NCBI GenBank assembly: GCA_004292595.1
Contig: RDXM01000089.1
Location: forward strand, 1 to 60,313
Direction of reading: 5' to 3'
DNA length: 60,313 nt
From: Candidatus Kapaibacterium sp.
Lineage (GTDB): Bacteria; Bacteroidota; Ignavibacteria; Kapaibacteriales; UBA4661
How positions within the stretch are numbered: position 1 is the stretch's first letter; each line of letters begins with the position of its first letter. The notes under the pieces were generated by a model. The model saw only the letters and a list, made by a program, of their open reading frames with translations, ran no database searches and was not told where the DNA came from. Below, in pieces: positions 44,008 to 54,720 of this stretch. Position numbers and translations under genes: made by a program.

Positions 44008-47000
44008 ATGGAGCGTCAATACTGGAAACGTCTCGATGAAATGTCCACCAAAGCGGCTCTTTCGGAAGAGTACTCGGCGCAAATAAACACCGAGTTTAAT
44101 TCCACCGCCGGCGACATGATTGAGAACTCAAACGGGCTGAATCGCCGTAGTTTTATCGGTCTTCTTTCAGCTTCGATGGCTCTTGCTGCGACAAGTTGCC
44201 GTCGTCCTGACCACAAAATTGTTCCGGTGGTCAAAGCGAGTGAATACCTCACTCCCGGACTTTCGACCTTTTACTCAACGGTCTTTTCGCATGGAAATCT
44301 CGCCGTTGGTCTTGTTGCGAAAACACGCGACGGACGACCAGTGAAACTCGAAGGAAATGAAAAGCACGTTGCTTCGATGGGGTCATCGTCGGCATGGATA
44401 CAAGGCTCGCTCTTGTCTCTCTACGACCCAGACCGCATGAAAAACCCGTTTGTGAACAAAGGTGGCTTCACGCCTAGCACGACGAAGAAAGTCGCTCCGG
44501 GCTTTGTGTCGCCCGACACAGCGATTGCGTCAATGGCAGACGGCATCAACGCTGCTGCCGCTTCTGGCAAAGCAACGCGGATTCTCATTGGCGAACACGC
44601 TTCCCCCAGCTTTGACGCGCTCTTGAAGGAAATCGAACCCATGCTGCCGAATGCGAAAATCGTGGTTATGCCTGCCTTGCACGGCGGAAACACGGCTGAA
44701 GCAAACAAGGCTGTACTCGGCATGGATACGGAGTTTGTAACCGATTACTCGAAAGCAGAAGTAATTCTCAGCGTTGATGCAGACTTCTTGGGAACAGACA
44801 AAAACGCTGTTCACAATATCAAGTCGTTTGCAAAAACACGCAAGCCATCGTTTGAAAATGCAAGCATGAGCAAGCTCATCGTTGCCGAAAGCATGATGTC
44901 GCTTACGGGCATGAACGCAGACAAGCGTATGCGCCTTGCTCCCGACCAACTTGTTGCCTTCCTTGCAGCCGTTGCAAAGGGCGTAGGCGCGGGCGTTTCG
45001 GGTGACGATGCAGGACTTTCGGCTGAAGCAAAAGCGGATGCGGAAAAAGTAGCTACGGAACTCAAAGCCGCTTCGGGCAAAGCAGTGGTCAGCGTTGGCG
45101 ACCATCTTCCAGCAGGCGCACACGCACTTGGTATCGCTATCAATGCGGCTCTTGGTGCATTTGGCGCAGGCAAAGCGATTGACACGGCGCATCAAATCCC
45201 GATGAGCAATAGCAAGAATGCAGCAATCGCCGAATTCCGCGAAGAATTAAAAGGCGGAAAAGTTGGCGCGGTTGTGTTTGCGGGCGTAAATCCTGCGTAT
45301 TCTGCTGATGCGGAAACACAAGAACTCTTGAAAAAAGTTGAACATCGCTACGCTTTCTCCTTGTATCAAGAAGAAACCAGCACGATGTGTACCGCCTACG
45401 TTCCGGCAGCGCATTACCTCGAATCGTGGGGCGATGCAATGGCGTTCGACGGCTCTGTCTCTATTCAGCAGCCCGTTGTTGCGCCGCTCAACCCGAACAG
45501 TTTTTCATTGCAAGATTTGCTCATGAAATTGGCAAAAGCAGTGAAAGCGGACGCATTTGCGAGCTTGGGTGAGAAATTTGCGTATGTCGAGTATTTACGC
45601 GCTCGTTGGACTGCTTCGTATGGCAGCGTTTCTGGCGAAAAACCCGCAACCTTCGATGCATACTGGGCGCAAGTCCTTCGCGATGGTCTTGCAAAAGCAG
45701 GCGCAGCGTCGTCTCCAGCAGCAAACGTGAATGCTGGTGCGGCTTCTGGGCTTATTGCGCAAGCAAAAGTTGCAAAAGCAGATTTGGTCTGCCTTGTAAC
45801 GCCATCCTATGCGCACTACGACGGTAGCGTCTCGAATACAAGCTGGTTCATGGAACTCTCCGACCCTGTTACCAAAACAACATGGGACAACCTCGCGCTC
45901 ATGAGTCCGAAAACGGCTGAAAAGCTCTTCGGTGCTGAACGCGCAAAAGAATTAAACTCTGAACACTACCCAACCGAACTTATCCGCGTAAAAAGCGCGA
46001 ACGGCGTTGTGGAGCTTCCAGCATGGGTACAATTCGGCATGGCAGATGGCGTAATTGCGACAACAACAGGCTGGGGACGCACAAACGTTGGGCAGGTTGC
46101 CGACAACGTTGGCGCGAATGCGTACGCGCTCATGGGCGCAGAGCAGTCCAACGGCTACGTGGCAGTAACGGTCGAGCTTACGGGCAAGAAATACAAAATT
46201 GCTTCGACGCAGCGTTACTCCGACCTTATGGGACGCAAACTCGCGCTTGATACCACGCTTGATAAAGTAAAATCAAAAAGTGAGCATCTCGTTCATAAAG
46301 AAGAAGTTCCAGGCAAAGAATCTGAGAAAAACAGCGAATTGCCAAAGAGCATTATGAAGAGCTTCCAGTACAACGGTCATCGCTGGGGCATGACGATTGA
46401 TATGTCGGCGTGCGTCGGTTGCGGCGCGTGTATTACGGCGTGTCAGGCGGAAAACAACATTGCGGTTGTCGGCAAAGAACACACCGCAAATGCCCGCGAT
46501 ATGCACTGGATGCGCATTGACCGCTACTACGGCGGTTCGGATATGGAAAACAATCCCGAAGTTACGATGCAGCCGATGTTGTGTCAGCATTGCGAAAACG
46601 CGCCGTGCGAGAATGTATGCCCTGTTGCGGCGACAACGCACAGCCCCGAAGGCTTGAACGAAATGACCTACAACCGTTGCGTTGGCACGAAGTATTGCGC
46701 AAACAACTGCCCGTACAAAGTGCGTCGTTTCAACTGGCTCAACTGGCACAAAAAAGACCGTTCTCCAATAGAATTCGTCCACAACCCTGATGTAACCGTG
46801 CGTATGCGTGGTGTGATGGAGAAATGCTCCTTCTGTACACACCGTATCACCGAAGCGCGTCAGAAAACAAAAGACGCGGGCGAACTCTACATCAAAGACG
46901 GCAGCCTCCAAACCGCCTGCCAACAGGCTTGCCCAGCAAATGCTATCCTCTTTGGCAACACCAACGATGCAGCAAGCACGGTCTCGAAATCACGCACAAG

Positions 47001-47121
47001 CGAGCGCGGCTTCTTGGTTTTGGAAGAATTAAACGTCCGTCCGCAAATCACGTATCTTGCAAAAGTGCGCAATGTCGAAGGCAAGAAAGAAGAAGCACAC
47101 GCGGGTGGTCATCACGGATAA
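44008..47121 (+). CDS. actB: ActB, molybdopterin-like and iron-sulfur subunit of ACIII
   Basis: ActB is the large peripheral subunit of ACIII. The 1037-residue protein has a twin-arginine-type signal (NRRSFIGLLSASMALAATSC) and a long region related to molybdopterin oxidoreductases (about 60-770) that in this family binds no molybdenum. A C-terminal ferredoxin-like domain starts at C802: CVGCGACITACQ, CQHCENAPCENVCPV, CVGTKYCANNCPYKVRRFNW and CSFCTHRI with CQQACPANAI. These give ligands for four clusters. The start at ATG 44008 was preferred to the TTG at 43942. The C-terminus ends HAGGHHG. Confidence 0.95.
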   Translation: MERQYWKRLDEMSTKAALSEEYSAQINTEFNSTAGDMIENSNGLNRRSFIGLLSASMALAATSCRRPDHKIVPVVKASEYLTPGLSTFYSTVFSHGNLAVGLVAKTRDGRPVKLEGNEKHVASMGSSSAWIQGSLLSLYDPDRMKNPFVNKGGFTPSTTKKVAPGFVSPDTAIASMADGINAAAASGKATRILIGEHASPSFDALLKEIEPMLPNAKIVVMPALHGGNTAEANKAVLGMDTEFVTDYSKAEVILSVDADFLGTDKNAVHNIKSFAKTRKPSFENASMSKLIVAESMMSLTGMNADKRMRLAPDQLVAFLAAVAKGVGAGVSGDDAGLSAEAKADAEKVATELKAASGKAVVSVGDHLPAGAHALGIAINAALGAFGAGKAIDTAHQIPMSNSKNAAIAEFREELKGGKVGAVVFAGVNPAYSADAETQELLKKVEHRYAFSLYQEETSTMCTAYVPAAHYLESWGDAMAFDGSVSIQQPVVAPLNPNSFSLQDLLMKLAKAVKADAFASLGEKFAYVEYLRARWTASYGSVSGEKPATFDAYWAQVLRDGLAKAGAASSPAANVNAGAASGLIAQAKVAKADLVCLVTPSYAHYDGSVSNTSWFMELSDPVTKTTWDNLALMSPKTAEKLFGAERAKELNSEHYPTELIRVKSANGVVELPAWVQFGMADGVIATTTGWGRTNVGQVADNVGANAYALMGAEQSNGYVAVTVELTGKKYKIASTQRYSDLMGRKLALDTTLDKVKSKSEHLVHKEEVPGKESEKNSELPKSIMKSFQYNGHRWGMTIDMSACVGCGACITACQAENNIAVVGKEHTANARDMHWMRIDRYYGGSDMENNPEVTMQPMLCQHCENAPCENVCPVAATTHSPEGLNEMTYNRCVGTKYCANNCPYKVRRFNWLNWHKKDRSPIEFVHNPDVTVRMRGVMEKCSFCTHRITEARQKTKDAGELYIKDGSLQTACQQACPANAILFGNTNDAASTVSKSRTSERGFLVLEELNVRPQITYLAKVRNVEGKKEEAHAGGHHG

Positions 47122-47131
47122 TCCAAGCGGC

Positions 47132-47164
47132 AGGTGTAGTCCACTTTTAAAGTGAACTACACCT
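47132..47164. repeat. Palindrome of the GTAGTCCAC family, actB-actC gap
   Basis: AGGTGTAGTCCACTTT, one base and AAAGTGAACTACACCT form a 16-bp stem with one mismatch, 10 bp after actB. It is related to the perfect palindrome at 7594-7626. Confidence 0.75.
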
Positions 47165-47223
47165 TTTACGCTTACAACCTTTGAACTAAACATTTGTAAA
47201 ACTTCATTCCAAAAGGTAAGGCT

Positions 47224-48714
47224 ATGGAAGCACAAGCACAAGTTGCATCGGCAGCCGCTACGGGATTGAAAAACGGGGCAATGAACGGCTATCACGATAG
47301 CCCGTCCGCCAAACCCGTCCGTGAACCTCTTGTCTTGGGCAATAAAACTGTCCATGACGTTACGGTTGATATTTCCCGCATCGCTGAAGACAAAGCAACC
47401 CCAAAATTCTGGCTCGCGCTCTTTGCGTCGGCTGTGGTGGCAGGCGCAGGGATACTCGCTCTGGTGTACACCATTGCCGTAGGTATTGGTGTTTGGGGCT
47501 TGAACAATACCGTCGGCTGGGGTTGGGACATCACCAACTTCGTATTCTGGGTCGGTATTGGTCATGCTGGCACACTTATTTCTGCGGTACTCTTTCTTTT
47601 CCGTCAAAAATGGCGCACGGCGATTAACCGCGCTGCCGAAGCTATGACTATTTTCGCCGTTATCAATGCGGCGGTCTTCGTACTTACGCACACAGGTCGC
47701 CCTTGGCTTGACTACTGGCTTTTGCCGTATCCGAACCAAATGCAAATGTGGGTGAATTTTCGTTCCCCGCTTGAGTGGGACGTATTCGCGGTAAGTACCT
47801 ATTTCACGATTTCGCTCCTTTTCTGGTTCACTGGTTTGGTGCCAGACTTGGCAATGCTTCGCAATCGCGCAAAAGGCAAAATTGCAAAAACAGCGTACAC
47901 AATTTTCAGCTTGGGCTGGACGGGTTCTACCCGCAACTGGCATCACTACGAATTTGCGTACATGATTTTTGCAGGTCTTTCTACACCGCTCGTACTTTCG
48001 GTTCACTCTATCGTATCCTTCGACTTTGCTGTCTCAATTCTTCCAGGCTGGCACACGACTATTTTCCCACCGTACTTCGTTGCGGGTGCTATTTTCTCTG
48101 GTTTTGCGATGGTGCTTACGCTCATGCTCGTTGCGCGAGAAATCCTCGACTTGCATGATTACATCACGCTGAAGCACATTGACAACATGAACAAAATCAT
48201 CCTCGCCACAGGTATGATTGTAGGTTATGCGTATGCAATGGAGTTCTTCATTGCGTGGTATAGCGGCAATCCTTACGAGCGATTTGTGTTCATCAACCGT
48301 GCAACGGGTGATTATGCGTGGTCGTATTGGATGATGATGAGCTGTAATGTGTTCTCGCCTCAGTTCTTCTGGAGCGCGAAATTGCGCCGTAACGTCATGT
48401 TTACCTTCTTCCTTTCCATCGTTGTAAATATCGGTATGTGGTTCGAGCGTTTTACGATTATCTCGACCTCGCTTCACCACGCATACTTGCCTTCAACATG
48501 GCACTACTACACGCCGACATGGGTGGAAATTACTATTTTCATCGGTACATTCGGTTTGTTCATGGTGTTCTTCTTGTTGTTTGCAAAGTATTTGCCGATT
48601 ATTGCTGCATCGGAAGTAAAAGGCATTATGCCTGGTTCGCAGCCGAGCCATCATCATCACGATGATGATGACCATGCTCATGCAGACGCAAATGGTCATG
48701 CAAAAGCGCATTAA
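47224..48714 (+). CDS. actC: ActC, NrfD-like quinol-binding membrane subunit of ACIII
   Basis: The 496-residue NrfD/PsrC-family protein has about ten membrane helices. Seen are WGWDITNFVFWVGIGHAGTLISAVLFLFRQKWRTAINRAAEAMTIF, LEWDVFAVSTYFTISLLFW, STPLVLSVHSIVSFDFAVSILPGWHTTIFPPYFVAGAIFSGFAM and YYTPTWVEITIFIGTFGLFMVFFLLFAKY. NrfD proteins bind quinol. The C-terminal tail is extremely His- and Asp-rich (SHHHHDDDDHAHADANGHAKAH), which is not usual for ActC. Confidence 0.94.
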   Translation: MEAQAQVASAAATGLKNGAMNGYHDSPSAKPVREPLVLGNKTVHDVTVDISRIAEDKATPKFWLALFASAVVAGAGILALVYTIAVGIGVWGLNNTVGWGWDITNFVFWVGIGHAGTLISAVLFLFRQKWRTAINRAAEAMTIFAVINAAVFVLTHTGRPWLDYWLLPYPNQMQMWVNFRSPLEWDVFAVSTYFTISLLFWFTGLVPDLAMLRNRAKGKIAKTAYTIFSLGWTGSTRNWHHYEFAYMIFAGLSTPLVLSVHSIVSFDFAVSILPGWHTTIFPPYFVAGAIFSGFAMVLTLMLVAREILDLHDYITLKHIDNMNKIILATGMIVGYAYAMEFFIAWYSGNPYERFVFINRATGDYAWSYWMMMSCNVFSPQFFWSAKLRRNVMFTFFLSIVVNIGMWFERFTIISTSLHHAYLPSTWHYYTPTWVEITIFIGTFGLFMVFFLLFAKYLPIIAASEVKGIMPGSQPSHHHHDDDDHAHADANGHAKAH

Positions 48715-48769
48715 ATCTCACATCTTCACCGATAAATCACGAAAGTATCACCTTTGAATTTTCACGACT

Positions 48770-49342
48770 ATGGCACAAGGTAATGTTATCGCTGTGATGG
48801 GAGATTACAAAAATGCTGATGCCGTAACCGCAGCAGCAAAAGGAATCCACGCAGCAGGCTATACAAAATTTGATATTTATACGCCGTATCCAGTTCACGG
48901 TTTGGAAAAAGCAATGGGAATGCCGAAAACCAGCCTCCCCAAATTTGCTTTGGCAGGTGGCTTGTTCGGTCTGTCATCTGCTTTCGCTCTCCAGTACTGG
49001 TCTGGCGCGATTGAATACAAACTCAATATCGGCGGCAAACCGCTCTTTACGCCACACTTCGGTGTTCCCGTGTTCTTTGAATTGATGGTCTTGTGTACAG
49101 GACTCACGGTATTTTTCACGATGTTTTTCATTCTGAACAAACTCCCGAATTGGCATTCAAAATATCAGTACGATGCAGGTTTTATCGCCGCTCAGGACGA
49201 TAATATGTGCGTTGTGTTGGAAGCGGAAGACCCGCGTTTCACGGTAGAATCTGCCCAAGCACTGCTCACCAAATTAGGTGCAGCAAACGTGCGTGTGGTG
49301 CATGAAACCGTCGAACACGACGAGCCAGAATATGTAAACTAA
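48770..49342 (+). CDS. actD: ActD, membrane subunit of ACIII
   Basis: The 190-residue protein matches ActD (DUF3341). It begins VIAVMGDYKNADAVTAAAKGIHAAGYTKFDIYTPYPVHGLEKAMGM. Two helices follow (FALAGGLFGLSSAFALQYW and FFELMVLCTGLTVFFTMFFIL), and the tail ends DPRFTVESAQALLTKLGAANVRVVHE. It lies between actC and actE as in other ACIII operons. Confidence 0.93.
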   Translation: MAQGNVIAVMGDYKNADAVTAAAKGIHAAGYTKFDIYTPYPVHGLEKAMGMPKTSLPKFALAGGLFGLSSAFALQYWSGAIEYKLNIGGKPLFTPHFGVPVFFELMVLCTGLTVFFTMFFILNKLPNWHSKYQYDAGFIAAQDDNMCVVLEAEDPRFTVESAQALLTKLGAANVRVVHETVEHDEPEYVN

Positions 49343-49361
49343 TCTCCAACCCAGAAGGAAA

Positions 49362-49450
49362 ATATGAAGTATGAAATATGAAGGATGAAACCCGCAGACC
49401 GCTTTAACGCTTGTCTCAACGTTTCATATTTCATACCTCAGATTTCATCC
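49362..49450. repeat. Heptamer-repeat hairpin, actD-actE gap
   Basis: Four 7-mers (ATATGAA, GTATGAA, ATATGAA, GGATGAA; 49362-49389) face four complementary 7-mers (TTCATAT, TTCATAC, CTCAGAT, TTCATCC; 49423-49450). The RNA can form a 28-base-arm stem that is almost perfect at the outer and inner heptads. It fills most of the gap before actE. Confidence 0.8.
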
Positions 49451-49476
49451 TTTCTTTCAAAGTATTCGTAAAAACT

Positions 49477-50115
49477 ATGTCAAATAACAAACGCAAATTC
49501 GGCTTCTGGTCGGCGTTGTTTCTGGTGTTGTTTGCAATCTTCTGGGTAGGATTGCTCTCTGGCAACATTTTGTGGACATCCGACACACCGCCGCTTGAAA
49601 TCATCAGCGACATGGACAACCAGCCGAAAGTAAAAGGTCAGGCAGCGTCCAATTTCTTCGCTGACGGCAAAGCTACCCGCGAACCTGTTGAATACACCGT
49701 TCCACGCAATGGCACGAAGTATGCGGTTTCGCTGGATGATGCCGACACGAAAAACATCAACACGATTCCCGTAACGCCCGAAGTGCTTGCACGCGGCAAA
49801 AATCGTTTCGAGACCATGTGTACACCTTGCCACAACTACGACGGCAAAGGAAACGGCTTGGTCGTGCAAAAAGGCTTTGCAAATCCGCCGAGCCTTGTGC
49901 GCCCAGAAGCGGTTGCTTATACCGATGGAAAATTTTTCCACGTGATAAGCGCGGGACAAAACATCATGTCCTCATACGCGGACAAACTCTCAGAACTCGA
50001 CCGTTGGTGCGTTGTGCATTACATTCGTGTTTTGCAGAACGGCGGCACACATCCGAAAATGGCAAGCGCAGCCCCTATGACAGCTTCTACAAGCGCACCT
50101 ACAAAGCAGCAGTAA
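49477..50115 (+). CDS. actE: ActE, monoheme cytochrome c subunit of ACIII
   Basis: The 212-residue protein has an N-terminal helix (WSALFLVLFAIFWVGLLSGNILW) and a cytochrome c domain. The heme motif is CTPCH (C115) in RFETMCTPCHNYDGKGNGLV, and the probable axial Met is in AGQNIMSSYADKLSELDRWCVVHYIRVLQ. The ATG 49477 follows the heptamer hairpin; an upstream in-frame start at 49411 would lie inside the repeat and is rejected. Confidence 0.93.
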   Translation: MSNNKRKFGFWSALFLVLFAIFWVGLLSGNILWTSDTPPLEIISDMDNQPKVKGQAASNFFADGKATREPVEYTVPRNGTKYAVSLDDADTKNINTIPVTPEVLARGKNRFETMCTPCHNYDGKGNGLVVQKGFANPPSLVRPEAVAYTDGKFFHVISAGQNIMSSYADKLSELDRWCVVHYIRVLQNGGTHPKMASAAPMTASTSAPTKQQ

Positions 50116-50171
50116 TGATGCGGCTTTCCTTAATTCCTTCATTGTGTAACATAAAAACTCAGGGATGAATA

Positions 50172-51368
<1,197 letters not shown>

Positions 51369-51405
51369 GAAATTGTCCAAAAGAGCTTCAAAAAGTTTAT
51401 CGAAT

Positions 51406-51443
51406 AAAAAGCCCGTAGGAATGCGATTCTTACGGGCTTTTTT
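51406..51443 (+). terminator. Rho-independent terminator of the respiratory block
   Basis: AAAAAGCCCGTAGGAA, a TGCGA loop and TTCTTACGGGCTTTTTT form a 16-bp stem with one G-U pair, flanked by A and T runs. It ends actF transcription and may also serve the converging rhodanese gene. Confidence 0.92.
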
Positions 51444-51462
51444 GTGGCTATACTTTCAGAAA

Positions 51463-52032
51463 TTATCCATCCACAAACATTTGCCAAAAACGATTAAAAG
51501 GATGCACAGACCGTACCACACCCTGCTCATTCACAACAGGCAAGCTGCTATTGTGCCAGCGAAAAATGCCACCCGTGAGATTGAACACAGCCTCTGCACC
51601 AGATTCTTTTGCAGCTCGCTCTAGCCTGCAAACCGCATCACCACTGCGTTTTCCAACGGAGCAGTAGAATACTATCTTTTTTTCGGGTGCAGTTCTTCCA
51701 AGTACGCGGCGAAATTCCTCACTTTTGATTTCGGGCGAAAGCCTCACCGCACCTTGTATGTGGCTGACGACATATTCTTTTTCTTCTCGAACATCGAAAA
51801 GGAGAATCTGCGAAGGATGTTGCTGAAGTTGCTCAGAAAGCTCTTCCACGCTGATTTCTTGCACAGCACTATTGCTTCCTTCCGAGCGCGGAAGTGTGCT
51901 GCGGATAAGCAATTCCACCACGCGCAAGCCTGCATTCTTCATGGTTACTGGTGGTAAAAACAATAAAACAAACACACTTATCGCGGTGACAGCAATGCCC
52001 ACGAACATAGTTCCTGAAAATGTTTTCTGCAT
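51463..52032 (-). CDS. Membrane-anchored rhodanese-domain protein
   Basis: The 189-residue protein has one N-terminal helix (MFVGIAVTAISVFVLLFLPPV) and a single rhodanese domain. The domain runs EISVEELSEQLQQHPSQILLFDVREEKEYVVSHIQGAVRLSP to a catalytic cysteine in VFYCSVGKRSGDAVCRL. Rhodaneses transfer sulfur or handle phosphate-like oxyanions. The domain probably faces the periplasm if the helix is a simple signal anchor. I start at ATG 52032; the longer frame starts at 52122 and would precede the helix with a basic stretch. It converges on actF and diverges from the sugar dehydrogenase gene. Confidence 0.82.
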   Translation of the reverse strand: MQKTFSGTMFVGIAVTAISVFVLLFLPPVTMKNAGLRVVELLIRSTLPRSEGSNSAVQEISVEELSEQLQQHPSQILLFDVREEKEYVVSHIQGAVRLSPEIKSEEFRRVLGRTAPEKKIVFYCSVGKRSGDAVCRLERAAKESGAEAVFNLTGGIFRWHNSSLPVVNEQGVVRSVHPFNRFWQMFVDG

Positions 52033-52195
52033 GAGATTTCTCGCGCTTCTTTCTTTGTTCTTTATAGCGTGTAAAAAACGTGGTATATTTGTTGGCTTTG
52101 CGTTTAGCGTAAGGATGAACAACGACGCATCGGCGTTGGATGTTCAAATTACAAAAAATAACTACAAAAATTTCTCTGAAATAAAGCGTTGCACC

Positions 52196-53527
52196 ATGAA
52201 AGATGCACTTCTAAAGCGCATAGAAACACGTGATTACACGATTGGCATTGTTGGACTGGGTTATGTGGGCTTGCCACTTTTGGCAGCTTTTTACAAACAA
52301 GGTTTTCGTGTCATTGGATTCGATATCGACGAACAAAAAATGGAAGCCTTCCGCACAGGAACAAGCTACATCAAGCATTTTCCCGCTGAAGAAATGCAGG
52401 AATTAAGCCGCTCGGAGCGGGTTCGTGCGACCAAAGACTTCGCGCTCGTCCGCGAGGCAGATGCCGTGATTTTGTGCGTCCCAACGCCGCTCACCAAGCA
52501 CCGCGAGCCAGATATGAGCTACATTGTGAATACCAGCCAGACTATTGCGCCACACCTCCGCGCAGGACAAATCATCATCCTTGAATCCACGACCTATCCT
52601 GGCACGACCGATGAAATCATTCGTCCGATTTGCGAAAAGGCTTCTGGTTTGAAGTCTGGCGAAGGCTTGTATTTCGCCTTCAGCCCCGAGCGCGAAGACC
52701 CAGGCAATCCAAACTACGGCACGGCAACAATTCCGAAAGTTATCGGCGGCGATGGCGCAGACGCGCTGGAAATCGCGGAAAAGCTCTACTCGGCAGCGAT
52801 TGTGCGCACGGTGAGCGTGTCGAATCCCAAAACGGCGGAAGCAGTGAAATTGCTCGAAAATATCTTCCGCTCAGTCAATATCGCGCTTGTGAACGAACTC
52901 AAACTCGTTTTTCACGAAATGGGCATTGATATTCACGAAGTTATTGAAGCCGCAAAGACGAAACCCTTTGGTTTTATGCCGTTTTATCCAGGTCCTGGCT
53001 TAGGCGGGCATTGCATTCCGATTGACCCTTTTTATCTCACGTGGAAAGCACGTGAATTCGGCTTGAACACACGCTTTATCGAGCTTGCGGGCGAGGTAAA
53101 TACTGCCATGCCACAGTTTGTTTTGCGCCGCACGATTGAGGCATTGAACGACAAGAAAAAGTGCATGAACGGCAGCAAAATTCTCTGCGTGGGACTAGCC
53201 TACAAGCCCGATGTGGACGATATGCGCGAATCGCCAACCTTTGCAATAATGGATTTATTGCAGAATGAAAAAGCGATTGTCGATTTCTACGACCCGTATA
53301 TTCCCACGATTACGCCCACGCGCGAACACGCCGACTACACGGGCAAACGCTCGGTGGAATGGCGCGAAGACATGATTTCTTCCTACGACGCGGCGGTGAT
53401 TGTTACCAATCACAAAGCGGTCAATTACGCTGAACTCCTGCAATGGTGCGACACCGTGATTGACACCCGCAACGCGCTTGCTGCCTTTGCTTCGAATGCC
53501 AAGCCAGCGCAAATTTGGAAGGCGTAG
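52196..53527 (+). CDS. UDP-sugar 6-dehydrogenase (WbpA/WecC type)
   Basis: The 443-residue protein belongs to the UDP-glucose/GDP-mannose dehydrogenase family. It has the NAD-binding start YTIGIVGLGYVGLPLLAAFYKQGFRVIGFD and AVILCVPTPLTKHREPDMSY. The catalytic cysteine C273 is in GPGLGGHCIPIDPFYLTWKA, and AYKPDVDDMRESPTFAIMDLL follows. The sequence AVILCVPTPL and the HCIPIDPFYL form point to a UDP-N-acetylhexosamine 6-dehydrogenase, making sugar acids for surface polysaccharide. No glycan gene cluster lies around it. ATG 52196 chosen; an earlier in-frame ATG at 52116 would add 27 residues. Confidence 0.88.
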   Translation: MKDALLKRIETRDYTIGIVGLGYVGLPLLAAFYKQGFRVIGFDIDEQKMEAFRTGTSYIKHFPAEEMQELSRSERVRATKDFALVREADAVILCVPTPLTKHREPDMSYIVNTSQTIAPHLRAGQIIILESTTYPGTTDEIIRPICEKASGLKSGEGLYFAFSPEREDPGNPNYGTATIPKVIGGDGADALEIAEKLYSAAIVRTVSVSNPKTAEAVKLLENIFRSVNIALVNELKLVFHEMGIDIHEVIEAAKTKPFGFMPFYPGPGLGGHCIPIDPFYLTWKAREFGLNTRFIELAGEVNTAMPQFVLRRTIEALNDKKKCMNGSKILCVGLAYKPDVDDMRESPTFAIMDLLQNEKAIVDFYDPYIPTITPTREHADYTGKRSVEWREDMISSYDAAVIVTNHKAVNYAELLQWCDTVIDTRNALAAFASNAKPAQIWKA

Positions 53528-53649
53528 AGAGTTGCTAGATTGATACCTCATGAAATTATATTCTTGAGCCTTTAGACCACACGCATTATCCCTAATTCAC
53601 TGAATGCGTGCGCTCCGGCGGCTCGGTTTTCTACAATGGTGTTTTCGCC

Positions 53650-54513
53650 ATGCTGAACAGTTTTATTCAACAACTGCATACCAAAATTCTGAAACTTGCC
53701 GCCATTCCGAGCAAGTTTTTGCGTTCCAGTATTTTGGATGATTCCATGTTTCCGAGCGTTGGTTTTCTTTCGCCGGAAAAAGTCCACGACCTTGAAAACG
53801 TCCTGCGTGTGCCGATTAGCACGGTCTCGTATTTTGAGCAAGCTCTGACGCACCGCTCGTACTTGCAAATTCTGCACAATCCGAATGTCTATTCCAATGA
53901 ACGCTTGGAGTTTTTTGGCGATGCAATTTTAAGTTCCGTGATTGCCGAATACTTATTTTACCTGCGCTCCGACGTACAAGAAGGCGAGCTGACCAAGATG
54001 CGCTCGTGGCTTGTGAACAAAAAATCGCTGGCATATTGCGCACGGAAATTGCGTTTGCATGAATTTATCATGGTGAGCCTGAGTGCGCGTCATTCCTTGC
54101 AGCAGGGCAATGATTCTATTCTCGCTGACGCGCTAGAAGCCATCATTGCGGCAATTTACCTTGATTCTGGCGCAGAAGCGGCAAAAGAATTTATCATCAA
54201 TTCGGTGCTGCTCCACGTGATGAATGAAGGCTCGCTCATGCGCGACACAAATTACAAAAGTATCTTGCTGGAGCATTCGCAAGCAGAAGGCACGGGCGTT
54301 CCGAGATACAACATCATCGAAGCATCAGGACCCGACCACAACAAAAATTTTGTGATTGAAGTCTGGATTGGCGAGGAAAGAGTTGGCGTGGGCAATGGGC
54401 GCAACAAAAAAGACGCGGAACAACGCGCCGCACAAGATGCCGTTGAGAAAATCCGCAATGAAGCCGAGCCGCAAGCAATGCTGCGCGATGTAACGCCTCA
54501 AACACCGCAATAA
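53650..54513 (+). CDS. rnc: Ribonuclease III
   Basis: RNase III cleaves double-stranded RNA in rRNA and mRNA processing. The 287-residue protein has the signature NERLEFFGDAILSSVIAEYLF and the second acidic site DSILADALEAIIAAIYLDSGAEAA. A C-terminal dsRNA-binding domain has DTNYKSILLEHSQAEGTGVPRYNIIEASGPDHNKNFVIEVWIGEERVGVGNGRNKKDAEQRAAQDAV. An N-terminal extension of about 45 residues is longer than in E. coli. ATG 53650 was preferred to the GTG at 53608. Confidence 0.95.
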   Translation: MLNSFIQQLHTKILKLAAIPSKFLRSSILDDSMFPSVGFLSPEKVHDLENVLRVPISTVSYFEQALTHRSYLQILHNPNVYSNERLEFFGDAILSSVIAEYLFYLRSDVQEGELTKMRSWLVNKKSLAYCARKLRLHEFIMVSLSARHSLQQGNDSILADALEAIIAAIYLDSGAEAAKEFIINSVLLHVMNEGSLMRDTNYKSILLEHSQAEGTGVPRYNIIEASGPDHNKNFVIEVWIGEERVGVGNGRNKKDAEQRAAQDAVEKIRNEAEPQAMLRDVTPQTPQ

Positions 54514-54552
54514 ATCTCGTGAAATTGGTCAGGTTGCAACAACTTGATAAGG

Positions 54553-54669
54553 GGACGCAGATGAAGATGATTGGATTGATGAAGATGATAGGGTGAATAT
54601 GCGCTTGTCTATTCGATTTTTTCTATTCTTTCATCATCTTCATCCATTCAATCATCTTCATCTGCGTCC
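54553..54669. repeat. Long imperfect inverted repeat between rnc and pdhB
   Basis: The left arm 54553-54589 and right arm 54633-54669 match over 37 bases except in the segment GGATTG versus GAATGG. A 43-base AT-rich loop separates them. It could be a dispersed element or, as RNA, an RNase III substrate just downstream of rnc. Confidence 0.8.
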
Positions 54670-54720
54670 AAAAAAATCACGATTTCACCGACCTTGAGAG
54701 AAAAAACGCCTAAACAGCAT

